DNA from: JBELMB01 sp042088665
GTDB lineage: Bacteria > Pseudomonadota > Alphaproteobacteria > Rhodobacterales > Rhodobacteraceae
NCBI GenBank assembly: GCA_042088665.1
Contig: JBELMB010000033.1
Span: forward strand, 1-39,641
DNA length: 39,641 nt
Reading direction: 5' to 3'
Under the pieces are notes generated by a model, which did no database searches, had not been told where the DNA came from, and saw only the letters and a list, made by a program, of their open reading frames with translations. The position numbers and the translations under genes were made by a program. Of the stretch, positions 8,387 through 16,014 are shown piece after piece; the first letter of the stretch is position 1; every line of letters begins with the position of its first letter.

Positions 8387-9349
8387 TCAGCCCGACAGCC
8401 CGCGACTGCCCATTGAGAGGAATTTGGTCCGCCTTGCCTTGATCAGATCTGGTCCGGACTGGGTGGACAGGTCTTCGAGCATCGTATCGAGGAACGCCCC
8501 CACGGCGGACATCACCGCCTTTTGGTCCCGATGCGCGCCCCCCATGGGTTCGGGGATGATACGGTCGCATACGCCAAGCTGGGTCAGATCCTGAGCGGTC
8601 AGCCGCAGGGCCTCCGCCGCTTCGCGCATCTTGTCGGCGTCCTTCCACAGGATCGAGGCGCATCCCTCAGGCGAAATCACCGAGTAGACCGCATGTTCCA
8701 GCATCGCCACCCGGTTCGCCGTGGCAAAGGCCACCGCGCCACCAGACCCGCCCTCGCCAATCACCACAGACACCACTGGCACGCCGATCTGCAGGCATTT
8801 CTCCGTGGACCGGGCGATGGCTTCTGACTGGCCGCGCTCTTCGGCGCCCTTGCCGGGATAAGCGCCCGGCGTGTCGATCAAGGTCACCACGGGCAAGCGG
8901 AACCGATCTGCCAGATCCATAAGCCGCACCGCCTTGCGATAGCCCTCGGGTCGCGCCATCCCAAAGTTGCGGGACAGCCGGGTCTGGGTGTCGTGCCCCT
9001 TTTCATGCCCGATCACCACGAGCGGCCTGTCGTTCAACCGCGCCAGACCGCCCATCACCGCTGCATCGTCGGCAAAACCGCGGTCACCGGCCAGGGGTGT
9101 GAACTCTGTGAACAGCTCTTCGATGTAATCCTTGCAATGCGGCCGTTCCGGGTGGCGCGCGACCTGACATTTGCGCCAGGGCGTGAGACCTGCATAGAGG
9201 TCGTGCAGCATCGCCGCGGCCTTGTCGTCCAACGCCTGCGCCTCATCCTCTATATCCATCTCGGCATTGTCGCGCGCCATGGCACGCAACTCTTCTGCCT
9301 TGCCTTCGATCTCCGCCAGGGGCTTCTCGAAATCGAGGTAATGGGTCAT
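8387..9349 (-). CDS. accA: Acetyl-CoA carboxylase carboxyltransferase subunit alpha
   Basis: This 320-residue protein matches AccA along its full length. AccA is one half of the cytoplasmic carboxyltransferase that moves CO2 from carboxybiotin to acetyl-CoA in the first step of fatty acid synthesis. Diagnostic segments are the N-terminal LDFEKPLAEIE, LTPWRKCQVARHPERP, the oxyanion/CoA-binding stretch GGSGGAVAFA, and SPEGCASILWKD. The start (MTHYLDFEK) agrees with the family. It is a single-gene unit, converging with the chemoreceptor gene across about 150 bp and divergent from the AraC-type regulator. Confidence 0.97.
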   Translation of the reverse strand: MTHYLDFEKPLAEIEGKAEELRAMARDNAEMDIEDEAQALDDKAAAMLHDLYAGLTPWRKCQVARHPERPHCKDYIEELFTEFTPLAGDRGFADDAAVMGGLARLNDRPLVVIGHEKGHDTQTRLSRNFGMARPEGYRKAVRLMDLADRFRLPVVTLIDTPGAYPGKGAEERGQSEAIARSTEKCLQIGVPVVSVVIGEGGSGGAVAFATANRVAMLEHAVYSVISPEGCASILWKDADKMREAAEALRLTAQDLTQLGVCDRIIPEPMGGAHRDQKAVMSAVGAFLDTMLEDLSTQSGPDLIKARRTKFLSMGSRGLSG

Positions 9350-9491
9350 GGGGTCCTCCGCCTTGCTGAAGCGCTATATGGCGTCTGTGCTGGCCGAGTG
9401 CAACAAAGCAAGATTTGTCTGCGCCGCATCGGTAGGATGAAAGGACCGACGCGGCAGGGGGTGCCGCGCAGTCGCAGCGCCGGGCCGTTCC

Positions 9492-10364
9492 ATGAGAGAC
9501 ATCACATCCCAGTCAACGCCGCAGGCAGATGCCTATGAGACCCGGCTGCGCCGCGTGCTGCAATACATTTACGATCATCCCGCCGGGGATCTCTCGTTGG
9601 ATGCGCTGGCAGATGTGGCGGCGATGTCGCGCTTTCATTGGCACCGGGTTTTTCACGCCATGACCGGTGAGACCTGCGCCCAGGCGGTGCGCCGTCTTCG
9701 GGCCCACCGGGCCGCGGTCTGGCTGGTGCAATCGGACCTGCCCTGGGGCGAGATTGCGCAGCGCTGCGGATATGACAATCCGCAGAGCTTTGCGCGCGTT
9801 TTTCGCAGCCTCTACACCCTGTCGCCCACCGCTTTTCGCGCTGCCGGTCAGCCCGGCCCCACTGTTGTTCCGACCCAACCGCAAGGAGAAAACATGTCTT
9901 ATCCCTCTGAAATCCGTAAGTGTTCCGAACTGCGTCTGGTGGGTTTGCCGCACGTGGGGGCCTACCACCAGATTGGCGTGGCCTTTCAGCAGGTGGCGGC
10001 GGTGTTCTCTGCGCGGGGGCTGTGGCGCCACGCGCAGGGCCTTGTCGGGGTCTATTATGACAGCCCCGCCGACGTGCCGGAGCCGGATCTGCGCAGCCAC
10101 GCCGGTGTGGTGGTGCCCGCAGAGCTTGCCTTGCCGGACGGGTTGGAAGAGGTGCTTTTGCCCGGCGGCCGCCATGCGGTTCTGACCCTGAGGGGGCCGT
10201 ACACCGGGCTGCAAGCGGCGTGGACCCATCTTTACGGGGTGGTCTTGCCAGCAGAGGCCGGCGAAGTGCCCGCCAACACACCCCCGTATGAGCTTTACCT
10301 GAATGACCCCTCTGACACGGCGCCGCAGGATCTGGTCACCGAGATCCGCGTCGCGCTGTCCTAG
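9492..10364 (+). CDS. AraC-family regulator fused to a GyrI-like ligand domain
   Basis: The product is 290 residues. An AraC/XylS double helix-turn-helix occupies about residues 15-115, with the second-helix motif IAQRCGYDNPQSFARVFR. A short linker leads to a GyrI-like (SOUL/BacEffector-type) domain at about 137-290. This Rob/SbmC arrangement generally binds hydrophobic or cationic small molecules and drugs. A plain role would be control of an efflux or stress gene, but no obvious target is adjacent: downstream is a convergent LysE exporter gene. No strong ribosome-binding site precedes the ATG. The effector is unknown. Confidence 0.9.
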   Translation: MRDITSQSTPQADAYETRLRRVLQYIYDHPAGDLSLDALADVAAMSRFHWHRVFHAMTGETCAQAVRRLRAHRAAVWLVQSDLPWGEIAQRCGYDNPQSFARVFRSLYTLSPTAFRAAGQPGPTVVPTQPQGENMSYPSEIRKCSELRLVGLPHVGAYHQIGVAFQQVAAVFSARGLWRHAQGLVGVYYDSPADVPEPDLRSHAGVVVPAELALPDGLEEVLLPGGRHAVLTLRGPYTGLQAAWTHLYGVVLPAEAGEVPANTPPYELYLNDPSDTAPQDLVTEIRVALS

Positions 10365-10394
10365 GCTTGGGCCGCATTGAGCCGCGGTGCCTGC

Positions 10395-10422
10395 GCAATT
10401 CCCCGCCGACGGACGACGCTAT
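10395..10422. repeat. Imperfect direct repeat, left copy
   Basis: This stretch begins GCAATTCCCCGC and ends CGCTAT, and it overlaps the stop codon of the LysE gene. A matching 27-bp copy in the same orientation lies at 11566-11592. The two copies bracket the lysE/lrp pair. Confidence 0.55.
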
Positions 10423-11012
10423 TGGAGCAGCACCGGCAGCATCGCGACCACAAGCAGGACGGCCATGCAGCGGTTGAACCAGCGTAGCCGTCGCGGTGCG
10501 CTCAACCAGCGCTGCAATCCCGTGCCGAGACTGGTCCAGGTCAGGGCGGACCCGGTGCCAGCCACGGCAAAGATCCCGGCCACCCAGAGCAGGGCTTCCA
10601 GATCGCGGCCGGGCGCATAAAGAGTGATCGCGCCCAGCACCATGGACCAGGCCTTTGGGTTGACCCACTGAAACGCCGCGGCCTGGTAAAACCGCAGGGG
10701 TTTGGCCGATCCGCGGGCGCTGCCGACCTCTGCCGCGGTGGCGATCTTCCATGCGAGATACAGCATGTAGAGAACCGACAGCGCCTTGAGCACCAGATAT
10801 GTGGCCGGCCATGCGTCGAACAGTTGCATGACGCCAAGCCCGACAGGCACGATCATCAGCGGCAGCCCATAGGCGACCCCCGCCACATGCGGCAGGGAAC
10901 GGCGCAGGCCAAAATTGGCCCCCGAGGCAATCAGCATCAGGTTGTTGGGCCCCGGGGTAAAGACGGTGGCCGCGGCAAACAGGAACGTCGCGATGGCAAG
11001 ATCATAGGTCAT
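10419..11012 (-). CDS. LysE-family amino acid exporter
   Basis: This 197-residue membrane protein starts with FTPGPNNLMLIASGANFG, the TPGPN signature of the LysE/RhtB family, inside the first two helices. About six transmembrane helices follow, with QWVNPKAWSMVLGA in the middle. The family exports amino acids or related zwitterions from the cytoplasm using the proton gradient. It is divergent from an Lrp-type regulator 72 bp away, the classic arrangement in which the regulator senses the amino acid and switches on the exporter. An AT-rich TAATAT element lies just upstream of the start, and no ribosome-binding site is obvious. The substrate is unknown. Confidence 0.92.
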   Translation of the reverse strand: MTYDLAIATFLFAAATVFTPGPNNLMLIASGANFGLRRSLPHVAGVAYGLPLMIVPVGLGVMQLFDAWPATYLVLKALSVLYMLYLAWKIATAAEVGSARGSAKPLRFYQAAAFQWVNPKAWSMVLGAITLYAPGRDLEALLWVAGIFAVAGTGSALTWTSLGTGLQRWLSAPRRLRWFNRCMAVLLVVAMLPVLLQ

Positions 11013-11045
11013 GGGACAATATTACTGTTCGGGATCTGATCGAAA

Positions 11046-11084
11046 ATTGCATTTTGCGTCACCTATCCATAGAATTTGCAATCA
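11046..11084 (+). promoter_or_regulatory. Lrp gene promoter flanked by inverted ATTGCA/TGCAAT
   Basis: TTGCAT (11047-11052) and TAGAAT (11070-11075), spaced by 17 bp, make a good sigma-70-type promoter. ATTGCA (11046-11051) and TGCAAT (11077-11082) form an inverted pair around it, a layout suited to Lrp-type autoregulation. The ATG at 11085 would be at or within a few bases of the transcript start, and no ribosome-binding site is visible. Confidence 0.5.
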
Positions 11085-11537
11085 ATGACGGATCTGGATC
11101 AGATTGACCGCAATATATTGCGTGAGCTGGAGGCCGATGGCCGCCTGTCCAACCTCGCCCTCGCGGAGCGGGTGGGGCTGTCTCCCTCGGCATGTCTGCG
11201 TCGGACCCAGGCACTTGAGGCATCAGGCGTGATCCGGGGATACCGTGCGGTGCTCAGCCCGGAGAAGACCGGCGTCGGGTTCACCGCCTATATCGCCGTC
11301 GGGCTGAACCAGCACACACGCGGCGCGCAACTCGCCTTTGAGCAGGCGATGCAGGCCGCGCGCCCGGTGCGTGAGTGCCACAATATCACCGGCACGGTGG
11401 AGTACCTGCTGCGCGTGGAGGTGGCCGACCTGACGGCCTACAAACACTTTCATACCGAGATCCTCGGCGCTCTGCCGCAGGTGCAGACGCTCACCACCTA
11501 TGTGGTCATGGGCTCGCCAAAGGACCTGCGCGCCTGA
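11085..11537 (+). CDS. Lrp/AsnC-family transcriptional regulator
   Basis: This 150-residue protein has the standard two-part Lrp layout. An N-terminal helix-turn-helix covers about residues 5-50 (LDQIDRNILRELEADGRLSN, then LAERVGLSPSACLRR). A C-terminal RAM/AsnC ligand-binding fold follows, with CHNITGTVEYLLRVEVADL. These proteins assemble into octamers and respond to amino acids. The divergent LysE exporter is the most likely target. The start at 11085 is preferred over a TTG three codons upstream because it follows the promoter directly and matches family N-termini. Confidence 0.92.
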   Translation: MTDLDQIDRNILRELEADGRLSNLALAERVGLSPSACLRRTQALEASGVIRGYRAVLSPEKTGVGFTAYIAVGLNQHTRGAQLAFEQAMQAARPVRECHNITGTVEYLLRVEVADLTAYKHFHTEILGALPQVQTLTTYVVMGSPKDLRA

Positions 11538-11565
11538 AATCGACGTCATCAGAGGCGAGAAGTCG

Positions 11566-11592
11566 GCAATTCCCCGCTGAGCGCGGCGCTAT
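11566..11592. repeat. Imperfect direct repeat, right copy
   Basis: This copy begins GCAATTCCCCGC and ends CGCTAT, pairing with 10395-10422. It lies 28 bp after the Lrp gene. A shorter echo (CCATTCCCCG) occurs near 11610, between here and tolB. Confidence 0.55.
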
Positions 11593-11688
11593 CAGGTGTT
11601 TTGCCTGCCGCCATTCCCCGATATGTTAACGAAGTGCGGGCGGGAGATCCGCAGGCAGAAGGCAGTGGGCGGTCCCCAGGAGGGTTCC

Positions 11689-13014
11689 ATGACAAGAGTG
11701 GCGTTGGTGTGCCTTGCGGTGGCGCTGGGTGTGATGCTGGGCGGTTTGCAGGCAGCAGCCGAGGGTCCGCTCAGGATCGAGATTGACCGCGGTGTCGTCG
11801 AACCGGTGCCTGTTGCGGTGCCGGATTTCGTCGCAGAGACCCCCGCAGCAGAGGCCTATGCCGAACAGATCGGCCGCGTCGTGGTCGAGGACCTCGTGAG
11901 CACGGGGCTTTTCAGGGAGGTGCCGCGGGACGCGCATATCGCGCGGGTCACCAGCTTTGCCGCGCCAGTGCCCTTTGCCGACTGGAAGGCGATCAATGCA
12001 CAGGCGCTCGTGACGGGCGCGGTCAGTGCCGATGCCTCCGGCCGCGTGGTCGTCAAGTTCCGCGCATGGGACGTGTTTGCCGAGGGCGAGTTGGGGCAGG
12101 GGATGCAGTTTGCCTCCACAGCCGACGGTTGGCGCCGGCTGGCGCATAAGGTGGCCGATCAGGTTTACGGTCGGCTCACGGGCGAAAGCCCCTATTTCGA
12201 CAGCCGTGTCGTCTTTGTTTCCGAGACGGGGCCAAAGGACAAGCGCCAGAAACGGCTGGCGATCATGGATTACGACGGCGCAAACGTGCAGTACCTGACG
12301 GGCAGCGATGCCATCGTGCTGGCGCCGCGCTTTTCGCCGAACGGCGCGCAGGTTCTGTACACCAGCTACGAGACCGGCTTCCCTCGGATCCATGTGCTGG
12401 ACGTGGGGTCTGTCAGCAGCCGGATCCTGCAGGCCGATGATGGCGTCATGAGCTTTGCGCCGCGCTTTTCGCCCGATGGATCCCGGGTGGTCTATTCGCT
12501 GGCGCAGGGATCGAACACCGACATCTGGGCGATGGACGTGGCCAGCGGCGCGACGCGTCGGCTGACGTCGAGCCCGGCGATCGAAACCGCGCCAAGCTTT
12601 TCCCCCGATGGTGCGCAGATCGTCTTTGAAAGCGACCGTTCCGGCAGCCAGCAGCTGTACGTGATGACGGCCATGGGCGGCGAACCGCGGCGGATCAGCT
12701 TTGGCGACGGGCGCTATGGCACCCCGGTCTGGTCGCCGCGGGGGGACCGGATCGCCTTTACCAAGCAGAACAAGGGGCGTTTTCACATCGGGGTGATGAA
12801 CGTGGATGGCAGCGAAGAGCGCCTGCTGACCGCCTCTTTCCTTGATGAGGGGCCGACGTGGTCGCCCAACGGCCGGGTCATCATGTTCACCCGTGAAACG
12901 CAGGGCGCGCAGGGGGCTTCGGCGCTTTATTCCGTGGACATTTCCGGGCGCAACCTGCGCCGGGTGCGCACGCCCGCCGGGGCTTCGGACCCAAGCTGGG
13001 GGCCGTTGCAGTGA
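11689..13014 (+). CDS. tolB: Tol-Pal system periplasmic beta-propeller protein TolB
   Basis: The product is 441 residues. It begins with a signal peptide (MTRVALVCLAVALGVMLGG, cleavage after AAA) and is predicted to be periplasmic. The N-terminal alpha/beta domain contains the family VAVPDF motif. The C-terminal six-blade beta propeller shows repeated FSPDG/FSPNG and WSPNG signatures. TolB binds Pal and links the inner-membrane TolQRA motor to the outer membrane during cell division. The start at 11689 has the ribosome-binding site CAGGAGGG; the reading frame extends upstream but lacks coding signals. The pal gene follows after 97 bp. The upstream neighbours usually seen, tolQ, tolR and tolA, are replaced here by the lysE/lrp pair. 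Confidence 0.95.
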   Translation: MTRVALVCLAVALGVMLGGLQAAAEGPLRIEIDRGVVEPVPVAVPDFVAETPAAEAYAEQIGRVVVEDLVSTGLFREVPRDAHIARVTSFAAPVPFADWKAINAQALVTGAVSADASGRVVVKFRAWDVFAEGELGQGMQFASTADGWRRLAHKVADQVYGRLTGESPYFDSRVVFVSETGPKDKRQKRLAIMDYDGANVQYLTGSDAIVLAPRFSPNGAQVLYTSYETGFPRIHVLDVGSVSSRILQADDGVMSFAPRFSPDGSRVVYSLAQGSNTDIWAMDVASGATRRLTSSPAIETAPSFSPDGAQIVFESDRSGSQQLYVMTAMGGEPRRISFGDGRYGTPVWSPRGDRIAFTKQNKGRFHIGVMNVDGSEERLLTASFLDEGPTWSPNGRVIMFTRETQGAQGASALYSVDISGRNLRRVRTPAGASDPSWGPLQ

Positions 13015-13051
13015 TCCCCGCCGAGGCAATGGCGCGGCCCATGTTAACGGA

Positions 13052-13080
13052 TTCACTTGACCCGTTGTCTGTGGTAGAAT
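13052..13080 (+). promoter_or_regulatory. Putative pal promoter
   Basis: TTCACT (13052-13057) and TAGAAT (13075-13080), with a 17-bp spacer, lie 31 bp before the pal start. This could give pal extra transcription beyond read-through from tolB, consistent with the high copy number of Pal. Confidence 0.4.
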
Positions 13081-13111
13081 CCGCCACAACAACAAGAGCA
13101 GGACGAGCAAA

Positions 13112-13627
13112 ATGCGACATCTTCCAAAGGCCCTGATGGTGGTGGCGGCGCTGGCCGCGGGGGCCTGCACCAATCCGAACCGTTTCGACAACGAACCGGC
13201 CCGCAATGCCGGTGGCGCAGGCGCCGGGATCATCCCGGGCAGCGTCGACGATCCGACCTCCACCGCGTATTTTCAGGCGCGTGTCGGGGACCGGGTGCTG
13301 TTTACGGTCGACCAGTCGACGCTTGGCCCGGAGGCGCGCACGATCCTCGACGGTCAGGCGCAATGGCTGGCGACCAATGACGACTACCTCGCCGTGATCG
13401 AAGGCCACGCAGACGAGCAGGGCACCCGCGAATACAACCTCGCCCTTGGCGCCCGACGTGCCAATGCGGTGATGGAATACCTTGTGTCCAAAGGCGTCGC
13501 CCCCAGCCGGTTGAAGTTTGTCAGCTACGGCAAGGAACGCCCGCTTGAGGTCTGCTCTCAAGAGGCCTGTTATGCCAACAACCGCCGCGCCGTGACGGTG
13601 ATCGCGGCGGGCAACTTTACCGGGTAG
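13112..13627 (+). CDS. pal: Peptidoglycan-associated lipoprotein Pal
   Basis: This 171-residue lipoprotein has a lipobox ending LAAGAC, with the lipidated Cys at residue 19, so it is anchored in the outer membrane. The C-terminal OmpA-like domain (about residues 60-165) carries the peptidoglycan-binding pattern GHADEQGTREYNLALGARRA. The pairs with its neighbours are canonical: tolB upstream and cpoB 5 bp downstream. Pal holds the outer membrane to the cell wall and accumulates at the division site through TolB. A low-complexity Gly/Ala linker lies between the lipid anchor and the globular domain. Confidence 0.96.
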   Translation: MRHLPKALMVVAALAAGACTNPNRFDNEPARNAGGAGAGIIPGSVDDPTSTAYFQARVGDRVLFTVDQSTLGPEARTILDGQAQWLATNDDYLAVIEGHADEQGTREYNLALGARRANAVMEYLVSKGVAPSRLKFVSYGKERPLEVCSQEACYANNRRAVTVIAAGNFTG

Positions 13628-13632
13628 GCGCG

Positions 13633-14472
13633 ATGCGGGTTTTGGCTTGGGGATTGGCTGGCGCGATCGCATGGGCCGTGACAACCGCGCCCGCGTCCGT
13701 GCAGGCGCAGGAGTCGACGCTGGCGGATATCCGTCAGGATCTCGCAGTCCTGACGGTGGAGTTGCAACGCCTCACGCGGGAATTGTCGACCACGGGTGCG
13801 TCAAGCGTCCAGATTGGGGGAGACGCGCTGCAGCGCACCGCCGCCATCGAGGCCGAACTGCAGCGGGTGATCGCCAAGACCGAAGAGCTTGAATACCGCA
13901 TCACGCAGGTGGCCAAGGATGGTGCCAACCGGATCGGAGACCTGCAGTTCCGGGTCTGCGAGCTGGAGCCGGGTTGCGATCTGGGCAGCATCGGTGCCTC
14001 TGATCCGCTGGGGGGCGTGGTGGTCACACCGACTGAGGTCGTGAACGCGCCGACGGTAGATGACCTTCCCGCCTTCACCGGGGAGCTGGCCTTCGCCGAG
14101 GAAGAAGATTTTCGCGCCGCCGAAGCGCGGCTCGCTTCGGGTGACTTTGGCGCGGCGGCGCAAAGCTTTGCCCGGTTTCGCGACACATATCCCGGGGGGC
14201 CGTTGGAACCCGCGGCCTATCTGGGAGAGGGACGGGCGCTGGCGGGTCTGGGCGACACGCGTGAGGCGGCGCGGCGCTACCTTGCGGCCTACTCGGGCTT
14301 TCCGGACGCGCCCGTGGCACCGGAAGCGCTTTGGCGGCTGGGGGTGTCTCTCGGGGATCTCGGGTCGACCCCGGAGGCCTGTGTGACATTGGGCGAAGTG
14401 GCCAAGCGCTACCCCGGGTCCGACGTGGTGACCGCCGCAGCCGACAGTTTGGCGACGCTGTCCTGCCCGTGA
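13633..14472 (+). CDS. cpoB: Cell division coordinator CpoB (YbgF)
   Basis: The product is 279 residues with a signal peptide (cleavage after VQAQ), so it is periplasmic. An N-terminal coiled coil at about residues 30-100 is the TolA-contacting trimerisation part. A central acidic linker follows. The C-terminal tetratricopeptide region (about 150-279) contains FRDTYPGGPLEPAAYLGEG and FPDAPVAPEALWRLG. In E. coli, CpoB ties peptidoglycan synthesis to outer-membrane constriction through TolA and PBP1B. The stop codon overlaps the tilS GTG start by 4 bp, so the two are translationally coupled. Confidence 0.93.
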   Translation: MRVLAWGLAGAIAWAVTTAPASVQAQESTLADIRQDLAVLTVELQRLTRELSTTGASSVQIGGDALQRTAAIEAELQRVIAKTEELEYRITQVAKDGANRIGDLQFRVCELEPGCDLGSIGASDPLGGVVVTPTEVVNAPTVDDLPAFTGELAFAEEEDFRAAEARLASGDFGAAAQSFARFRDTYPGGPLEPAAYLGEGRALAGLGDTREAARRYLAAYSGFPDAPVAPEALWRLGVSLGDLGSTPEACVTLGEVAKRYPGSDVVTAAADSLATLSCP

Positions 14473-15905
14473 CGGGTACTGGACAGGCGGGCCCTGCGGC
14501 AACGGGCCTCGGCCTCGACAAACGGTTTGCCGAGGCCATGGGCCAGTTGATGGGCCCGGATTTTCCATCCGATATCGGTTTGGCCGTGTCCGGCGGGGGC
14601 GACAGCATGGCGATGCTGACCCTCGCGCACAACTGGACACGGGTCTGGGGCCTGCGGCTCTGGGTGATCACGGTTGACCACGGTTTGCGTCCGGAAAGCG
14701 CGGCAGAGGCGGCCCTCGTGGCAGAGGAATGCGCGGCATTGGGTTGGCCCCACGCGACGGCGCGCTGGCATTGGGACGGCGTTGGCAACACACAGGCGTG
14801 CGCCCGCGACGCGCGGCTTGCGCTGATCGACCGCTGGCGCGGAGGGCTGCAACATGTGTTGATGGCGCATACGCAGGATGATCTTGCCGAGACGTTTCTG
14901 ATGCGGATTGACCGCGGTGCGGGTGTGTCGGGGCTGGCGGCGATGGCGGCGGCGCGCAGGCTCGTCACGCCCGACAGCACGGGTGCCGAGATCAAGGGCG
15001 ACATACTGGGGACGTGTCCCCCGCCGGATGCCACGGGCCGCCCCATGACAGTGCTGCGTCCCTGCCTGACGATGCGGCGCGCAGAGCTTCGGTTCTATCT
15101 TGGCACGTTGAAGGGACGCTGGGTCGAGGATCCAACCAATGACGACCCGGTGTATGACCGAGTGCGGATGCGCAGGGCCTTGCCCGCCTTGCAGGAGGCG
15201 GGACTCGATCCGAGCAAACTGGCCGAAGCGGCGCACCGCCTGCGCCGTGCCGAAAGCGCGCTTGTTGCCCGCGCCCGCGATGTCTGGGACAGGTTTGGCA
15301 GCGAGGATCGCCAGTTTGGTCATATCCTGCTGCACCGTGATCTGTCGCAGGTGGAAGAGGAAACCGCCCTGCGCCTGCTGTCCACAGCCTTGCGCTGCGT
15401 GGCCAGCCGCCCCTATGCGCCGCGCGAAGCGGCTTTGGAACGGCTCTGGCAAGAGGCGCAATCCGGCAAGGGGGGCACGCTGCACGGCTGTCTTGTCCAC
15501 GTCGACCGCGACCATTTGCGCATCTGTCGGGAACTGGGCGCCGTTGCGTCCCTGTCCGTCCCGGCGCGTGCCGGTGTCCTGTGGGACAGGCGGTGGCGCT
15601 ACGATCCTGACCCCGGTCCGGATCGGGTCCACGGCACCGACCCTGTTCCCGGCCTTGACGCCGTGCCCCGTCCCGGCGCGGCACCAGAGGCAGACCTGAC
15701 CCTGCGCGCGCTGGGCGAGGCGGGCTGGTCGCAGCTTCCCGTAAGGTCCCCCGACGGCCCGGCCCACCGCACGGCGCTCAGCCTGCCCGCGCTCTGGCAA
15801 GGCGAGCGGTTGATCGCCTGCCCGGCGCTTGACCCCCGGACAGAGCCGCGTCATGTGGTCCGCCTGCACGGCCCGGAATTCATGCAATGGCTTGATTCTG
15901 GCTGA
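14469..15905 (+). CDS. tilS: tRNA(Ile)-lysidine synthase
   Basis: The product is 478 residues. The PP-loop ATPase motif SGGGDS (residues 41-46) is followed by an N-type ATP pyrophosphatase domain with HTQDDLAETFLMR and RPCLTMRRAELR. TilS adds lysine to cytidine 34 of tRNA-Ile so that it reads AUA; it is essential and cytoplasmic. I chose the GTG start at 14469, overlapping the cpoB stop as GTGA, because the longer frame runs into cpoB. The C-terminal part is more divergent and holds a Pro/Asp/Gly-rich stretch near residues 377-410, whose DNA (15600-15700) is repetitive. Such an irregular linker is not essential for recognising the enzyme. Confidence 0.94.
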   Translation: MTGTGQAGPAATGLGLDKRFAEAMGQLMGPDFPSDIGLAVSGGGDSMAMLTLAHNWTRVWGLRLWVITVDHGLRPESAAEAALVAEECAALGWPHATARWHWDGVGNTQACARDARLALIDRWRGGLQHVLMAHTQDDLAETFLMRIDRGAGVSGLAAMAAARRLVTPDSTGAEIKGDILGTCPPPDATGRPMTVLRPCLTMRRAELRFYLGTLKGRWVEDPTNDDPVYDRVRMRRALPALQEAGLDPSKLAEAAHRLRRAESALVARARDVWDRFGSEDRQFGHILLHRDLSQVEEETALRLLSTALRCVASRPYAPREAALERLWQEAQSGKGGTLHGCLVHVDRDHLRICRELGAVASLSVPARAGVLWDRRWRYDPDPGPDRVHGTDPVPGLDAVPRPGAAPEADLTLRALGEAGWSQLPVRSPDGPAHRTALSLPALWQGERLIACPALDPRTEPRHVVRLHGPEFMQWLDSG

Positions 15906-15933
15906 TCCCAACGCTTCCGCAGCCTTTGCTGCA

Positions 15934-15961
15934 TTGAACAAAGCCGCGCGTCCTCTATGTT
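15934..15961 (+). promoter_or_regulatory. Putative ftsH promoter, RpoH-like
   Basis: TTGAAC (15934-15939) and TATGTT (15956-15961) are 16 bp apart. The wider -10 region TCTATGTTAG differs from the alphaproteobacterial RpoH consensus CYTATNTNNG at one position, which fits heat-shock control of ftsH. The call is based on sequence match alone. Confidence 0.4.
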
Positions 15962-16014
15962 AGTAGGCAACGCGCAAGTGCCGTCAGGCACAAACTGCAT
16001 CGAAGGAGTTTGCC

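Noticed and set aside
11626..13263. Long minus-strand frame opposite tolB and pal
   Set aside because: It is a GC-rich shadow of well-recognised plus-strand genes and resembles no protein family; its composition is dominated by Arg, Pro and His.
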